A stretch of 42,281 nt of DNA from Halobiforma nitratireducens JCM 10879. GTDB lineage: Archaea; Halobacteriota; Halobacteria; Halobacteriales; Natrialbaceae. This document shows, piece by piece, positions 1 to 8,431 of the stretch. The position numbers were made by a program, and so were the translations under genes. The stretch is from positions 1 to 42,281 of the forward strand of contig NZ_AOMA01000089.1 in the NCBI RefSeq assembly GCF_000337895.1, read 5' to 3'. Positions within the stretch are counted from its first letter, which is position 1; every line of letters starts with the position of its first letter. The notes under the pieces were generated by a model. That model saw only the letters and a program-made list of their open reading frames with translations, made no database searches and had not been told where the DNA came from.

Positions 1-1106
1 AAGACGGTCGCGTCACCGATCGTGATCTCCGTCAGGGGCTCGTGCTCGTCGACATCGTTCGGTTCGTCGTCCTCGAGTTCGTCGTCGTTGTCGACATCGT
101 TCGGTTCGTCCTCGTCATCGACTTCCTCCGGTTCTTCCTCGAGGTGGTCTCCGAGTTGCGTGACGGTCGCCTGCTCGATCGAAACGTCGATCTGGCCGTC
201 GAATTCGACATCCTCGAGGCCGTTCTCGTCGATATCGTCCACTTCGTCGTCGTCCATCTCATCGTCGTCCATCTCATCGTCGTTCACCTCGTCGTCGTTC
301 ACCTCGTCGTCGTTCAGATCGTTCTCGTCTTCGATCGGCATTTCGTCGACGCCGTCGATGTACGTGAACACGGTCGCCTGTTCGATGACGACGTCGATCG
401 CTACGTCGTCGGGTAGTTCATCGACAGGCTCCTCATCCACCGGTTCGTCGTCGACCGGCTCTTCATCAACGGGTTCATCGTCGACCGGCTCCTCATCCAC
501 CGGTTCGTCCTCGACGGTAACGGTCGCCCGGTCAGTCACCGGCTCCCCGTCCGCCGTCAGGTACGGAATGTCTTCCTGACCGTCGGTCTCGACGAAATCG
601 AGTTGCTGGTTGTCGTTCGTGTCCCGGTGTGGCATCGCGAACAGCTCTTCGTCGGCCTCGAGCGGTTCGTCGAGTGCGATCTCGACGTTCTCGTGGGTAC
701 CGGGTTCGAGGTACTCCGAAGAGCCGATGACGCTCCCGAAGACGTCGTCGATGAGGAGCGTGCTGTCGTGGATCACCACGAAGCCACCGTTGGCCATCGT
801 TACCTCGTCTACGACGACCGTTTCACCGTCGGTCGTCTGGGCTTCGAACGTAACGTAGGCGGCTTGCTCCTCGTCATCGTCCGGGTCGGGGTCGAGTTCG
901 ATCTCTTCTTCCTCAGCCGCTACGTCGTCGTCTTCCTCGTCGTCCTCGTCGTCCTCGTCGTCTATCTCGACCGGTTCCTCCTCTTGGATGTCCTGATCGA
1001 CCGCAGCCGGTGCGCCGGCACCGGCGGCTCCAGCGACCATCGCCCCGCTCGAGCACACCATCATCACCGCGGTGAGTACTACGAGCAGTTGATTGCGTGC
1101 GTTCAT
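1..1106 (-). CDS. Secreted acidic DUF7282-type surface protein, C-terminus cut by window edge
   Basis: An open frame runs from ATG at 1106 off the left edge, giving at least 368 residues without a stop. Residues 1-33 form a Sec-type signal peptide (Asn-Ala-Arg-Asn, then a hydrophobic stretch and Ala-rich end). A very acidic linker follows to about residue 82. Residues 82-200 resemble the haloarchaeal DUF7282 domain: VTFEAQTTDGETVVVDEV, then GFVVIHDS, GSVIGSSEYLEPGTHENV and MPHRDTNDN. After this come five alternating VDEEP/VDDEP units, runs of DD(E/D)V/M, and a recurring strand motif (DVVIEQATV, DVSIEQATV, EITIGDATV), probably degenerate repeats separated by acidic linkers. The function of DUF7282 is not known to me; a cell-surface role is inferred. 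A TATA-like TTTATG on the minus strand near 1149-1155 and a GCCT/AGGC hairpin at 1113-1123 lie in the upstream region. Confidence 0.85.
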   Translation of the reverse strand, partial: MNARNQLLVVLTAVMMVCSSGAMVAGAAGAGAPAAVDQDIQEEEPVEIDDEDDEDDEEDDDVAAEEEEIELDPDPDDDEEQAAYVTFEAQTTDGETVVVDEVTMANGGFVVIHDSTLLIDDVFGSVIGSSEYLEPGTHENVEIALDEPLEADEELFAMPHRDTNDNQQLDFVETDGQEDIPYLTADGEPVTDRATVTVEDEPVDEEPVDDEPVDEEPVDDEPVDEEPVDELPDDVAIDVVIEQATVFTYIDGVDEMPIEDENDLNDDEVNDDEVNDDEMDDDEMDDDEVDDIDENGLEDVEFDGQIDVSIEQATVTQLGDHLEEEPEEVDDEDEPNDVDNDDELEDDEPNDVDEHEPLTEITIGDATV

Positions 1107-1294
1107 TGTAACTGCCTGAAAGGCATGGGGAGGTCCACGGAGGCCCGCATAAACCGCTCCAACGCTTTCGAGGGGAAACACCGGACTAGACACGCCGCCG
1201 TGACCGTAGCGACAGTCCGCCCCGTCGTTCGATCCGGAAATTCCGAATTGCCTCGAGTACGCCGCTCCCAACCTCTAACTACCGACTACTGGCC

Positions 1295-1795
1295 CTACTC
1301 GCTTTGTGGCTGCTCCTGGGATTGTGAGGCCGTCGGTTCGTGGCCCGGCAAGCAGATCAGGTTCTCGCGTCCGAGCCTGAGCTTCGTGATCTGTCCCTCT
1401 TCCTCGAGTTCGGCCAGGAGGCGGCTGACTTTCGCTTTCGACCAGTCTACCGAGTCGACGATCCGGGACTGTTTCATTCGTCCGCCGTTCTCCTCGATGA
1501 GCTGTCGAACCCGTTCGCGGTCGGTCATGTACTCGTCGCCGGACGGAGTACGGTCGTCGTCGATCGGGTCGTGGTCCTCGAGCCGGTTACGGATCGCGAG
1601 AAGCCCACCCAAGAGAGCGAGTCCGATGATTCCCGCGGCGGCGACGGCGTGTGGCGTCCCGCCGAGCTGTCCTATCGACTCCCGCCAGTAAGAGACCGAT
1701 CCGGGGAACCGGCGGAGAGCGCTGGCTACGGAGAGCCCACTCGAAGAGAGAGTGAGCGCAACGAAGCGACTCGAGTGTCGTCGGTGGATACTCAT
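1295..1795 (-). CDS. Membrane-anchored winged-helix (DUF7343-like) regulator
   Basis: 166 residues. The N-terminal third is basic and weakly hydrophobic, followed by one clear membrane segment at about residues 49-68 (AVAAAGIIGLALLGGLLAI). After a charged linker, residues 88-150 form a MarR-like winged helix: RERVRQLIEENGGRMKQSRI, then SKAKVSRLLAELEEEGQI with a basic wing (KLRLGRENLI). This is the layout of haloarchaeal membrane-linked helix-turn-helix proteins assigned to DUF7343. The C-terminus is a Gln/Glu tail. It probably senses or is tethered at the membrane and binds DNA on the cytoplasmic side; no target is evident. It is monocistronic on the minus strand. An AT-rich stretch with a minus-strand TTATAAAA near 1870-1877 could be its promoter, with a leader of about 50 nt. 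Confidence 0.75.
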   Translation of the reverse strand: MSIHRRHSSRFVALTLSSSGLSVASALRRFPGSVSYWRESIGQLGGTPHAVAAAGIIGLALLGGLLAIRNRLEDHDPIDDDRTPSGDEYMTDRERVRQLIEENGGRMKQSRIVDSVDWSKAKVSRLLAELEEEGQITKLRLGRENLICLPGHEPTASQSQEQPQSE

Positions 1796-1940
1796 GGCAT
1801 GTGACTGGACTAAACTGGTCGTCGCTCACTCGTTGCTGTACCGTCGTGACCGTTCTACAAAGTGTTTTTTATAATTCATTTGCTGTTGTTCATTATTCTG
1901 TATCTCACGAGGGATGACAGGTGCTGGTTCGTCTGACGGG

Positions 1941-2186
1941 TCACGAACTGGTCGACGGCGGTGACCAGTACGGGTCGGCCGTGCCGTCGAGGCCGACGTA
2001 GCTCCCAGCAGGCTGATCGATCGGTTGCCCGTCGTCGGTGGGACCGTCCGTTTCGTCCGGCGGATGATCGGACGGGTCGTCCTCGCCGTCGGTTTCCTCT
2101 TCGGGTGCGTCGCCCGGCCCGCCGCATCCGGCAAGGGCCGCGACGAGGGCGAGCGAGATCGCCGCGAGGACGAGTTGGCGTTTCAT
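1941..2186 (-). CDS. Small acidic lipoprotein
   Basis: 81 residues from ATG at 2186. The N-terminus is a classic lipoprotein signal: MKRQLVLAAISLALVAALAGC with lipobox LAGC. The mature part is Asp/Glu/Pro-rich and ends GLDGTADPYWSPPSTSS. It has no recognisable domain. An in-frame TTG at 2198 would add four residues, but the Lys-Arg start next to the hydrophobic core makes 2186 better. A minus-strand TTTATT at 2222-2227 would give a leader of about 10 nt from 2186. Likely anchored to the outer face of the membrane; function unknown. Confidence 0.7.
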   Translation of the reverse strand: MKRQLVLAAISLALVAALAGCGGPGDAPEEETDGEDDPSDHPPDETDGPTDDGQPIDQPAGSYVGLDGTADPYWSPPSTSS

Positions 2187-2420
2187 GCCGGGACGCAAGG
2201 GGCCGTTCGAGAAGGGGTCGAATAAACTCGGCCGGACGTTCGAGAGGATTAGCTCGGATTCGATCCGGGTTTAGCCGGTAATAGCGTTTTTCGATCCGTC
2301 TATCGCCCGCCACCGGACGTTCGAACTGGGCGTCCACGACGAACGGGTACACGGACGGTGGATCGACGACTGGTGTCACGCCGGCTCCGGTCGCGGGTAT
2401 CAGGGAACCGCTCGAGGGTA

Positions 2421-2774
2421 TCAGACGCCCGGAACTCCGACCGCTTCGAACCCGGTGAGACCGAGCAGTGCGAGTGCATAGAGGACGACCAGCACCGACA
2501 CCCACGCGGCGAGCGTAATCGCTGCAGCATCGACCCAGCCGCCGGGATATCGGGCGTTGATCACCGCCAGATAGGCGACGAATACGAGCAACGGGCCAAG
2601 CAGTGGAATCCAGCCGAAGAAGAACCCGACGATAGCCCAGACCACCGCACCAATCAACGCGGTGATGATCGCGTACGTGTAGTCCTCGGCGTCGACGATG
2701 ACTTTCGCGCCCGCGTAGATGCCGAGCGCACCGATCAACAGGCTGACGGCGAATACGATGAGGCTATCGATCAT
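2421..2774 (-). CDS. Small four-helix membrane protein, unknown function
   Basis: 117 residues with about four membrane segments (near 3-22, 34-54, 56-73 and 84-106) and short polar loops such as KVIVDAEDYT and NARYPGGWVD. There are no catalytic motifs. The start at ATG 2774 fits a TATA-like minus-strand ATAACTAT at 2801-2808, about 30 nt upstream, so the transcript is probably leaderless. It stands alone on the minus strand between the lipoprotein and the epimerase. I do not recognise a named family; similar small hydrophobic proteins are common and uncharacterised in haloarchaea. Confidence 0.7.
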   Translation of the reverse strand: MIDSLIVFAVSLLIGALGIYAGAKVIVDAEDYTYAIITALIGAVVWAIVGFFFGWIPLLGPLLVFVAYLAVINARYPGGWVDAAAITLAAWVSVLVVLYALALLGLTGFEAVGVPGV

Positions 2775-3042
2775 GCTCGGCGATGAGGCCGTCCATACCG
2801 ATAGTTATCTCTCACGTACACGTACTGGATCGCCACCTTACTTCCAGAAACGTCGGCGCGCAGTTGCGCTGTCTCTCGAGTGCTCGTGGAAATCCGTTTG
2901 TACTGTCGGAACCACGGGACGGACCGACTCGAGGGAACCCCGCTGGGGGAGGGAGTGAGACGGTCGGTGGCCGCTAGTCCTGGTGGACTACGATGTCGTC
3001 GGTCGCGTACGGACGGATGTGCTTTCAGCTTCTGGTTCGGTG

Positions 3043-4032
3043 TCAGTGCCCACCATACTTCTCCTGGGAAACGATGGGACTGGCCGGCGACTCGGTACTC
3101 ACGGGGTCCTCGTGAGCGACGAGCCCTCGGAGACCTGCTTCTAGCCCGACCCGGGACTCGAACCCGAGTTTGCGTCGAGCCTTCGAGACGTCGGCGGCGC
3201 TGTGACGAACGTCGCCGGGTCGCGGATCGCGGTGGACGATCGGGGACGAGGAGTTCGTTACGTCCCGGACCGTCTCCGCGAGTTCCGTGATCGAGGTTCG
3301 AGCACCAGTTCCCACGTTGTAGGCCTCGCCGACTTCGTCGGTCGTCGCGGCCGCGAGGTTCGCCCGCACGACATCGCTCACGTGGACGAAATCCCGGGTC
3401 TGTTCCCCATCGCCCTCGACCGTAATCGGTTCCCCCGAACGGGCCTGTTCGAGGAACGTCGAGATCACGCCGCTGTACGGGCCCTGCTGGCGGAGCCCGT
3501 AGACGTTGAAGTATCGAAGCGCCACGGTCGGCAGTCCGTACAGTTCCTCGTAGCGGCGAGCGTACTGGTCCAACGCGAGCTTCTGGATACCGTACGGTGA
3601 CTGGGGTTCGGTCGACGCACTCTCCGAGATCGGCAACTCGTCTGGATAGCCGTACACCGCCGCGCTCGAGGCCAGTACCACCCGCGCGTCCTCCTGGCGG
3701 GCCTGTTCGAGCACGAGCAGACCGGCCTCGAGGTTCGTCCGATTGCTCCGGCGGGGTGCGTCGACGCTTCGGGTGACGGAGACGACGGCGGCCTGGTGAA
3801 AGATCAGATCGACGCCGCGGGCGGCCCGCTGGAGAGCCATCGGGTCGCGGATGTCGCCCTCGTAGACGGAAACGTCGTGATCGTCGGGCACGTTCTCCCG
3901 GCTGCCACTCGAGAAATCGTCGAGCACGCGAACGTCGTTCCGAGGCGCGAGCGTATCGACCAGGTGGCTACCGATGAACCCGCCGCCGCCGGTTACGAGT
4001 ATCGTTCTGTCGCGGATCGCTGGCGTACCCAT
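3043..4032 (-). CDS. NAD-dependent sugar-nucleotide epimerase/dehydratase (UDP-glucose 4-epimerase-like)
   Basis: 329 residues, an extended short-chain dehydrogenase. The NAD-binding Rossmann motif TGGGGFIGS is at residues 14-22, with an acidic residue in VRVLDDF after strand 2. The active site has Ser at about 122-123 (ASSAAVYG) and Tyr147/Lys151 in SPYGIQK. LRYFNVYG and DFVHVSDVV are typical of UDP-glucose or UDP-GlcNAc 4-epimerases and dTDP-glucose dehydratase relatives. It probably supplies a nucleotide sugar for surface glycans, which fits the glycan genes after 27 kb although it is far from them. The exact sugar cannot be read from the sequence. It is transcribed alone, with a TATA-like site and a palindrome upstream. 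Confidence 0.9.
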   Translation of the reverse strand: MGTPAIRDRTILVTGGGGFIGSHLVDTLAPRNDVRVLDDFSSGSRENVPDDHDVSVYEGDIRDPMALQRAARGVDLIFHQAAVVSVTRSVDAPRRSNRTNLEAGLLVLEQARQEDARVVLASSAAVYGYPDELPISESASTEPQSPYGIQKLALDQYARRYEELYGLPTVALRYFNVYGLRQQGPYSGVISTFLEQARSGEPITVEGDGEQTRDFVHVSDVVRANLAAATTDEVGEAYNVGTGARTSITELAETVRDVTNSSSPIVHRDPRPGDVRHSAADVSKARRKLGFESRVGLEAGLRGLVAHEDPVSTESPASPIVSQEKYGGH

Positions 4033-4061
4033 CGATCGACACGACCTCGACCGCGGCGTTT

Positions 4062-4068
4062 AGTATAA
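4062..4068 (-). promoter_or_regulatory. TATA-like box of the epimerase gene
   Basis: On the minus strand GTTATACTA is centred about 33 nt before the epimerase ATG (4032), the expected place for an archaeal TATA box with no leader or a very short one. Confidence 0.5.
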
Positions 4069-4082
4069 CTCGCCTACCCCGG

Positions 4083-4099
4083 CGTAGCACGGTGCTACG
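4083..4099. promoter_or_regulatory. Perfect palindrome, candidate operator upstream of the epimerase promoter
   Basis: CGTAGCAC-G-GTGCTACG has 8-bp arms and a 1-nt centre, 15-31 nt upstream of the epimerase TATA-like box. The place and symmetry suit a dimeric winged-helix regulator. It is not followed by a T-run, so a terminator is less likely. No second copy was seen in the window. Confidence 0.4.
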
Positions 4100-4373
4100 G
4101 GTTCTTCGTGCCAGCCTGGAACCGATGGAACCGAGAGAGCGGATACGACCACTGGGGGTCGCATCGCAGGTGTCCGTAAATGGTACCGCTACCTACCACG
4201 GTCCCGAAACGGGACACAGGGGTGGCTCCCTCGGGATTCCGACGTTTCGCCGCCGCTGGAGGGGGTCGACGACAGTCCTGGCCGGATCATCACTCGGAGA
4301 ATTACTATAGGACATCATAGAACGTGGTGACTATTTCTCTTACCCATACCGGTTCTTGAACAGGGGACAAACG

Positions 4374-5360
4374 ATGGGGAGTATGAACCGACGAACCCTC
4401 CTGCACACCGCCGGTGGCGTCGCCGCTGGAACGCTAGTTGCTGGCTGCATCGGCTCGAGCGGACGAACCGTCACGGTCGATTACGCCTATTACAACCCGG
4501 TCAGCCTCGTGATACGTGAGCACGGCTGGCTCGAGGACGCGTTCGCGGACGCCGATGCCGAGGTTGAGGTCGAGTGGGTGTTGAGCCTCGGGAGCAACGA
4601 CGCAAACGAGTACTCCCAGAGCGGCGAGGCAGCTGTCGCCTCGACCGCCGGAATCGCGGCGTTGATGGCGCGGTCGAACGGCGTTCCGATCCGGACGCCG
4701 TACATTTACTCGGACCCCGAGTGGACGGCGCTCGTCACGAAGTCCGAGTCGGCTATCGAGACCGTCGCCGACCTCGAAGGCAACTCCGTCGCGGCCACTC
4801 GGGGGACTGATCCGTACTTCTTCCTGTTGCAGGCACTCGAGGACGCGGGACTCACCGAGGACGACGTCGAGGTCGTCCACCTCCAACATCCCGACGGACA
4901 GACCGCGCTGGTCCAGGACGACGTCGACGCCTGGGCGGGGCTCGATCCGCACATGGCCGAACTCGAACTCGAACACGACGTCGATCTGTTCTTCCGTGAG
5001 CCGGGGTACAACACCTACGGCTTCCTCAACGTCCTCGAGTCGTTCCTCGAAGACCACCCCGAAGACCTAGAACGTGTCCTCGAGACGTACGAGCGCGGCC
5101 GGCAGTGGGCACTCGAGAACCCCGAGGAAACCGCCGGGATACTCGCGTCCGAATCGGAGATGTCCCGGCCGGTCGCCGAGCGTGTCTTCGTCGAGCGGAA
5201 CGACCTCAGTCGGCCGCGTCCGGACGACCAGCACCGATCGTTGCTCGAGGACCTCGCGCCGATCCTCACTGCGGAAGGGTTGGTCGACGACGACGCCGAT
5301 CCGGCGGAGAGTGTAGACGATCTGATCGACACCCGTACTGCGGCGGCGGTGATCGACTGA
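4374..5360 (+). CDS. ABC importer substrate-binding lipoprotein (SsuA/NrtA/THI5-like)
   Basis: 328 residues from ATG 4374. ATG 4383 is the main alternative, and a TTG at 4356 is less likely. The N-terminus is a Tat lipoprotein signal: NRRTLLHTAGG, then LVAGC, so the mature protein is anchored outside by a lipid on Cys. The rest has the NMT1/SsuA-type periplasmic-binding fold: YYNPVSLVIREHGWL, the ligand-loop region EAAVASTAGIAALMARSNG, DLEGNSVAATRGTDPYFFLL, and VDAWAGLDPHMAEL. The family binds sulfonates, nitrate, taurine or pyrimidine-like thiamin precursors. It lies first in a three-gene operon, with its stop overlapping the permease start by 1 nt. The substrate is unknown; the cyclic amidohydrolase downstream hints at a cyclic ureide or pyrimidine-like ligand. 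Confidence 0.85.
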   Translation: MGSMNRRTLLHTAGGVAAGTLVAGCIGSSGRTVTVDYAYYNPVSLVIREHGWLEDAFADADAEVEVEWVLSLGSNDANEYSQSGEAAVASTAGIAALMARSNGVPIRTPYIYSDPEWTALVTKSESAIETVADLEGNSVAATRGTDPYFFLLQALEDAGLTEDDVEVVHLQHPDGQTALVQDDVDAWAGLDPHMAELELEHDVDLFFREPGYNTYGFLNVLESFLEDHPEDLERVLETYERGRQWALENPEETAGILASESEMSRPVAERVFVERNDLSRPRPDDQHRSLLEDLAPILTAEGLVDDDADPAESVDDLIDTRTAAAVID

Positions 5361-6148
5361 TGGCGACGGTTCGTAAGCGGGCGCTCCGACGACCCGAACT
5401 CGATCTCGACCGGTTTCGGTGGCTGCTCGGGCTGGTCGTTCCGGCGATCCTGGTCGTTCTCTGGCACGTACTCGTCACCGTCGGCGTCTTCGCTCCCCAC
5501 CAGCTTCCCGGGCCGCTGACAGTCGCCACGACGCTGTATAGCATGGCCGTTGCCGGCGAACTGACTGGCCACGTCGCGATCACGCTCCAGCGCGTCGCGG
5601 CCGGGATCTTGCTCGGCGTGAGCGTCGGTATCCTCTTCGGTGCCGTGACGGGGCTGTACGGGCTCGCCCACGACCTGCTCGATCCGCTGTTCCAGAGCAC
5701 GAAGAACATCCCGTCGCTGGCCTGGGTGCCGTTGTTCCTGCTGTGGTTCGGTATCGGTGAGGGCGCGAAAGTGACCCTCATCGCACTCGGCGCGTTCTTT
5801 CCCGTCTACCTCAACTTCTCGACGGGGATCAAGGAGGTCGACCGGGACCTGCTCGAGGTCGCCGAAGTGTACGATATCGGCCGACTCGAGTCGTTACGGC
5901 GGGTCGTCGTACCCGCAGCGTTGCCGAGCCTGCTCGTCGGGATTCGCGGCGGGGTCGGACTCGCCTGGATGTTCGTCGTCGCGGCCGAACTCATCGCGGC
6001 CAGCCAGGGGATCGGCTTCCTGCTTTCGGACGGCCGGGTGATGTCACGGCCGGATGTCATCGTCGGCTCGATCCTGCTGTTTGCGTTCTTCGGCAACCTG
6101 TCCGATCTCGCCGTCAAGGGGGTGCAACGCCGTGTCGTCGACTGGTGA
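5360..6148 (+). CDS. ABC importer permease (SsuC/TauC/NrtB-type)
   Basis: 262 residues starting at ATG 5360, which overlaps the stop of the binding-protein gene by 1 nt (TGATG). It has about six membrane helices and the BPD-transport inner-membrane domain. The cytoplasmic EAA loop is visible as EVAEVYDIGRLESLRRVVVP, followed by AALPSLLVGIRGG. FQSTKNIPSLAWVPLFLLWFG is typical of the nitrate/sulfonate/taurine permease branch. It forms the membrane channel with the ATPase encoded next; the ATPase start lies inside its 3' end. Confidence 0.9.
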   Translation: MATVRKRALRRPELDLDRFRWLLGLVVPAILVVLWHVLVTVGVFAPHQLPGPLTVATTLYSMAVAGELTGHVAITLQRVAAGILLGVSVGILFGAVTGLYGLAHDLLDPLFQSTKNIPSLAWVPLFLLWFGIGEGAKVTLIALGAFFPVYLNFSTGIKEVDRDLLEVAEVYDIGRLESLRRVVVPAALPSLLVGIRGGVGLAWMFVVAAELIAASQGIGFLLSDGRVMSRPDVIVGSILLFAFFGNLSDLAVKGVQRRVVDW

Positions 6149-6908
6149 CCGAGACCTCGAGCCGAGGGGCGGCGACGGAGCCGATTCCGACCAGCCCGCG
6201 CTAGAAGTTTCGGCGCTACGGAAGGCTTACGGCGACACCGTCGCGCTGTCCGACGTCGATCTCACCGTCGACCACGGGGAGTTCGTCACGGTAGTCGGCC
6301 CCTCCGGCTGTGGAAAGAGCACGCTGTTGCGCGTGCTCACCGGCCTCGAGGAGCGGTTCGAGGGCCGAGCCGAAATCGACGGCAGCGACGTTCGAGAAGG
6401 TGGTAGCGACGACGTTGGGATGGTGTTCCAGGAGCCTCGACTGCTCCCCTGGGCGACCGTCCGTGAGAACGTCGCTGTCGGTCTCGACGGACCGGACGAC
6501 GGCCGCGTCGACGACCTCGTCTCGCAAGTCGGACTCGAAGGGTTCGGAGACACACGGCCGGACGAACTCTCCGGTGGCATGGCTCAACGAGTCTCGCTCG
6601 CTCGCGGGCTCGCGTACGAACCCGAACTGCTGTTGCTCGACGAACCCTTCTCGGCGCTCGATGCCCTGACGAAGTACGAACAGCAGGATTTCCTGCTCGA
6701 GGTCTGGAACCGTCTCGAGCCGACGGTCCTGCTCGTCACTCACGACGTCGAGGAGGCAGCCTACCTCGGCGACCGTGTGGTCGTCCTCGGCGATCAGCCC
6801 GGGACCGTCGAACGCGTGATCGACGTGGCTGTCGATCGGCCACGCGAGCGGACGGCCGACGGGCTCGTTCCGGTCCGCGAGTCGATCACCGACGCCCTGG
6901 GGGTCTGA
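6132..6908 (+). CDS. ABC importer ATPase (SsuB/TauB/NrtD-type)
   Basis: 258 residues from GTG 6132, which overlaps the last 17 nt of the permease gene. No ATG is available nearby, so the GTG is chosen. It has all nucleotide-binding motifs: Walker A GPSGCGKST (56-64), Q-loop VFQEPRLLPW, signature LSGGMAQR, Walker B LLLLDEPFSALD and H-loop VTHDVEEAAYL. The acidic first 20 residues are a halophilic extension. It completes a binding protein-permease-ATPase importer. LLPWATVRENV after the Q-loop is typical of the nitrate/sulfonate/taurine group. Confidence 0.92.
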   Translation: MSSTGDRDLEPRGGDGADSDQPALEVSALRKAYGDTVALSDVDLTVDHGEFVTVVGPSGCGKSTLLRVLTGLEERFEGRAEIDGSDVREGGSDDVGMVFQEPRLLPWATVRENVAVGLDGPDDGRVDDLVSQVGLEGFGDTRPDELSGGMAQRVSLARGLAYEPELLLLDEPFSALDALTKYEQQDFLLEVWNRLEPTVLLVTHDVEEAAYLGDRVVVLGDQPGTVERVIDVAVDRPRERTADGLVPVRESITDALGV

Positions 6909-6944
6909 CCACAGTCCGACGGCGGCCCGAACGAGCAACCGAAG

Positions 6945-6950
6945 CTATAT
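6945..6950 (+). promoter_or_regulatory. TATA-like box of the amidohydrolase gene
   Basis: CTATAT centred about 29 nt before ATG 6977 suggests a leaderless transcript, separate from the importer operon. Confidence 0.55.
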
Positions 6951-6976
6951 GCTATCGCCTCGGCAACCCCACGGCA

Positions 6977-8347
6977 ATGACCGTCGATCTCGTCGTGTGC
7001 AACTGTACCGTCGTCACCCCTGCCGGTCGGACACCCGACGCGGGCGTCGCCGTCGAGGACGGCACGATCGTCGCCGTCGGCCGGAGCGAGCAACTGCCCG
7101 ACGCCGACCGCGTCGTCGACGCCGAGGGAAACGTCCTCGTTCCGGGGATCGTCGACTGTCACATCCACAACCGCGAACCCGGCCTCGAGTACAAGGAAGA
7201 CTGGGAAACCGCCACTCGCGCCGCGGCGGCCGGCGGTGTGACGACCGTCGTCGGGATGCCAAACACCGACCCCGTGATCGACCGGCCCGAACACCTCGAG
7301 TTGAAGTTCGAACGCGGTGAGGCTTCGGCCCACGTCGACTTCCAGAGCTACGCCGTGGTCACGAGCGAGAACCTCGAGTTGATCCCGGCACTGGACGAGA
7401 CCGGCGCGCTCGGGTTCAAAATCTTCCTCGGCTCGACCGTCGGCGACGTGCCGCCGCCGTCCGACGGTGAAATCCTCGAGGCGATGGAGCGGATTCGGGA
7501 GACGGGCAAGCGACTGGGCTTCCACGAGGAGAACGGCGAGATCATCGACTACTACACCGAGACGTTCCAGGCGGAGGGGCGGAACGAGCCGATCGACCAC
7601 TCCCACTCCCGGCCCGTGATCGCCGAACAGGAGGCCGTCGAGCGAATGATCACCTTCGCCGACGAGACCGGCGCGAAGATCCACATGTTCCACGTCTCCT
7701 CGGGATCGGCCGCCGAGGCTGTCGCACGCGGGAAGGAGATGGATGTGGACGTGACCGCCGAGACGACGCCGCACTACCTCTGGTTCACCGAGGAGGTAAT
7801 GCGTGAGAAAGGCAACCCGGCACGAATCCAGCCGCCAATCCGGGACGCCGAGGAACGGGAGCGCCTCTGGGAGGTCGGGATCGACGACGGTGCGATCGAC
7901 TGCTTCGCCACCGATCACGCACCCCACACGCCCGAGGAGAAGAAAGTCGACGACCCGTTCGGAAACACCTGGGACGCGACCTCGGGCTTCGTCGGCCTCG
8001 AGACCGAGGTGCCGGTGATGTTATCGTTCGTCGACGACGGCCGGTTTACGCTCGAGGAGTGGGTCCGCCGCCACTCGGCGCGGCCAGCCCAGGTCTGGGG
8101 AATGTACCCCCAGAAGGGATCGTTACAGGTCGGAACTGACGCCGACTTTACGATCGTCGACCCCGAGCGGGAGTGGACGCTCGAGGATAGTTCGGAACTG
8201 CACTCGAAAAACTGCGTGACGCCGTTCGTCGGCGAGTCCTTCACGGGGAAAGCAATCGCCACCGTGGTTCGTGGCGAAGTGGTGTACGAGGACGGGGAAG
8301 TCGTTGGTGAGAGCGGCTACGGGTCTCGAGTCGACGTGGACGGCTAA
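6977..8347 (+). CDS. Cyclic amidohydrolase, dihydroorotase/allantoinase/hydantoinase superfamily
   Basis: 456 residues; a metal-dependent TIM-barrel hydrolase that opens cyclic amides. Metal ligands are in DCHIHNREPG, near residue 57-66; a probably carbamylated Lys in GFKIFLG; HEENGEI and FHVSSG; and the catalytic Asp in TDHAPHTPEEK. MPNTDP and DHAPHT are typical of dihydroorotase. The Lys in GFKIFLG and HEEN resemble hydantoinase and allantoinase more. It could therefore be PyrC of pyrimidine synthesis, which the nearby pyrD supports, or an allantoin/hydantoin-degrading enzyme, which the adjacent importer supports. The start at ATG 6977 is fixed by a TATA-like box. It lies 68 nt after the importer operon. 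Confidence 0.85.
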   Translation: MTVDLVVCNCTVVTPAGRTPDAGVAVEDGTIVAVGRSEQLPDADRVVDAEGNVLVPGIVDCHIHNREPGLEYKEDWETATRAAAAGGVTTVVGMPNTDPVIDRPEHLELKFERGEASAHVDFQSYAVVTSENLELIPALDETGALGFKIFLGSTVGDVPPPSDGEILEAMERIRETGKRLGFHEENGEIIDYYTETFQAEGRNEPIDHSHSRPVIAEQEAVERMITFADETGAKIHMFHVSSGSAAEAVARGKEMDVDVTAETTPHYLWFTEEVMREKGNPARIQPPIRDAEERERLWEVGIDDGAIDCFATDHAPHTPEEKKVDDPFGNTWDATSGFVGLETEVPVMLSFVDDGRFTLEEWVRRHSARPAQVWGMYPQKGSLQVGTDADFTIVDPEREWTLEDSSELHSKNCVTPFVGESFTGKAIATVVRGEVVYEDGEVVGESGYGSRVDVDG

Positions 8348-8431
8348 TGGCAGGCCGGTCGGAGACGACAGGAGATCGGGTCGAACCCCCTCGAGTTCCG
8401 GACGTTCCCACCGAGTGAAAGGAACACACGA

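Larger units (their letters stand above)
4033..4373. other. Divergent intergenic region between epimerase and ABC importer
   Basis: About 340 bp with no convincing gene. The left part holds the epimerase promoter and palindrome. The right 70 bp is AT-richer, with TTACTATAG at about 4305 and GACTATTTCTC at about 4330, either of which could be the promoter of the importer operon; I cannot choose between them. Confidence 0.4.

Noticed and set aside
22-1691. Long plus-strand frames opposite the first two minus-strand genes, including Ser-rich and Val-rich ones
   Set aside because: They are antisense shadows of the acidic DUF7282 gene and the winged-helix gene; composition is Ser/Val repeats with no domain or start signal.
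5105-5359. In-frame extension of the permease upstream of ATG 5360
   Set aside because: It is Arg-rich antisense-like sequence inside the binding-protein gene; ATG 5360 gives the normal length and a TGATG junction.
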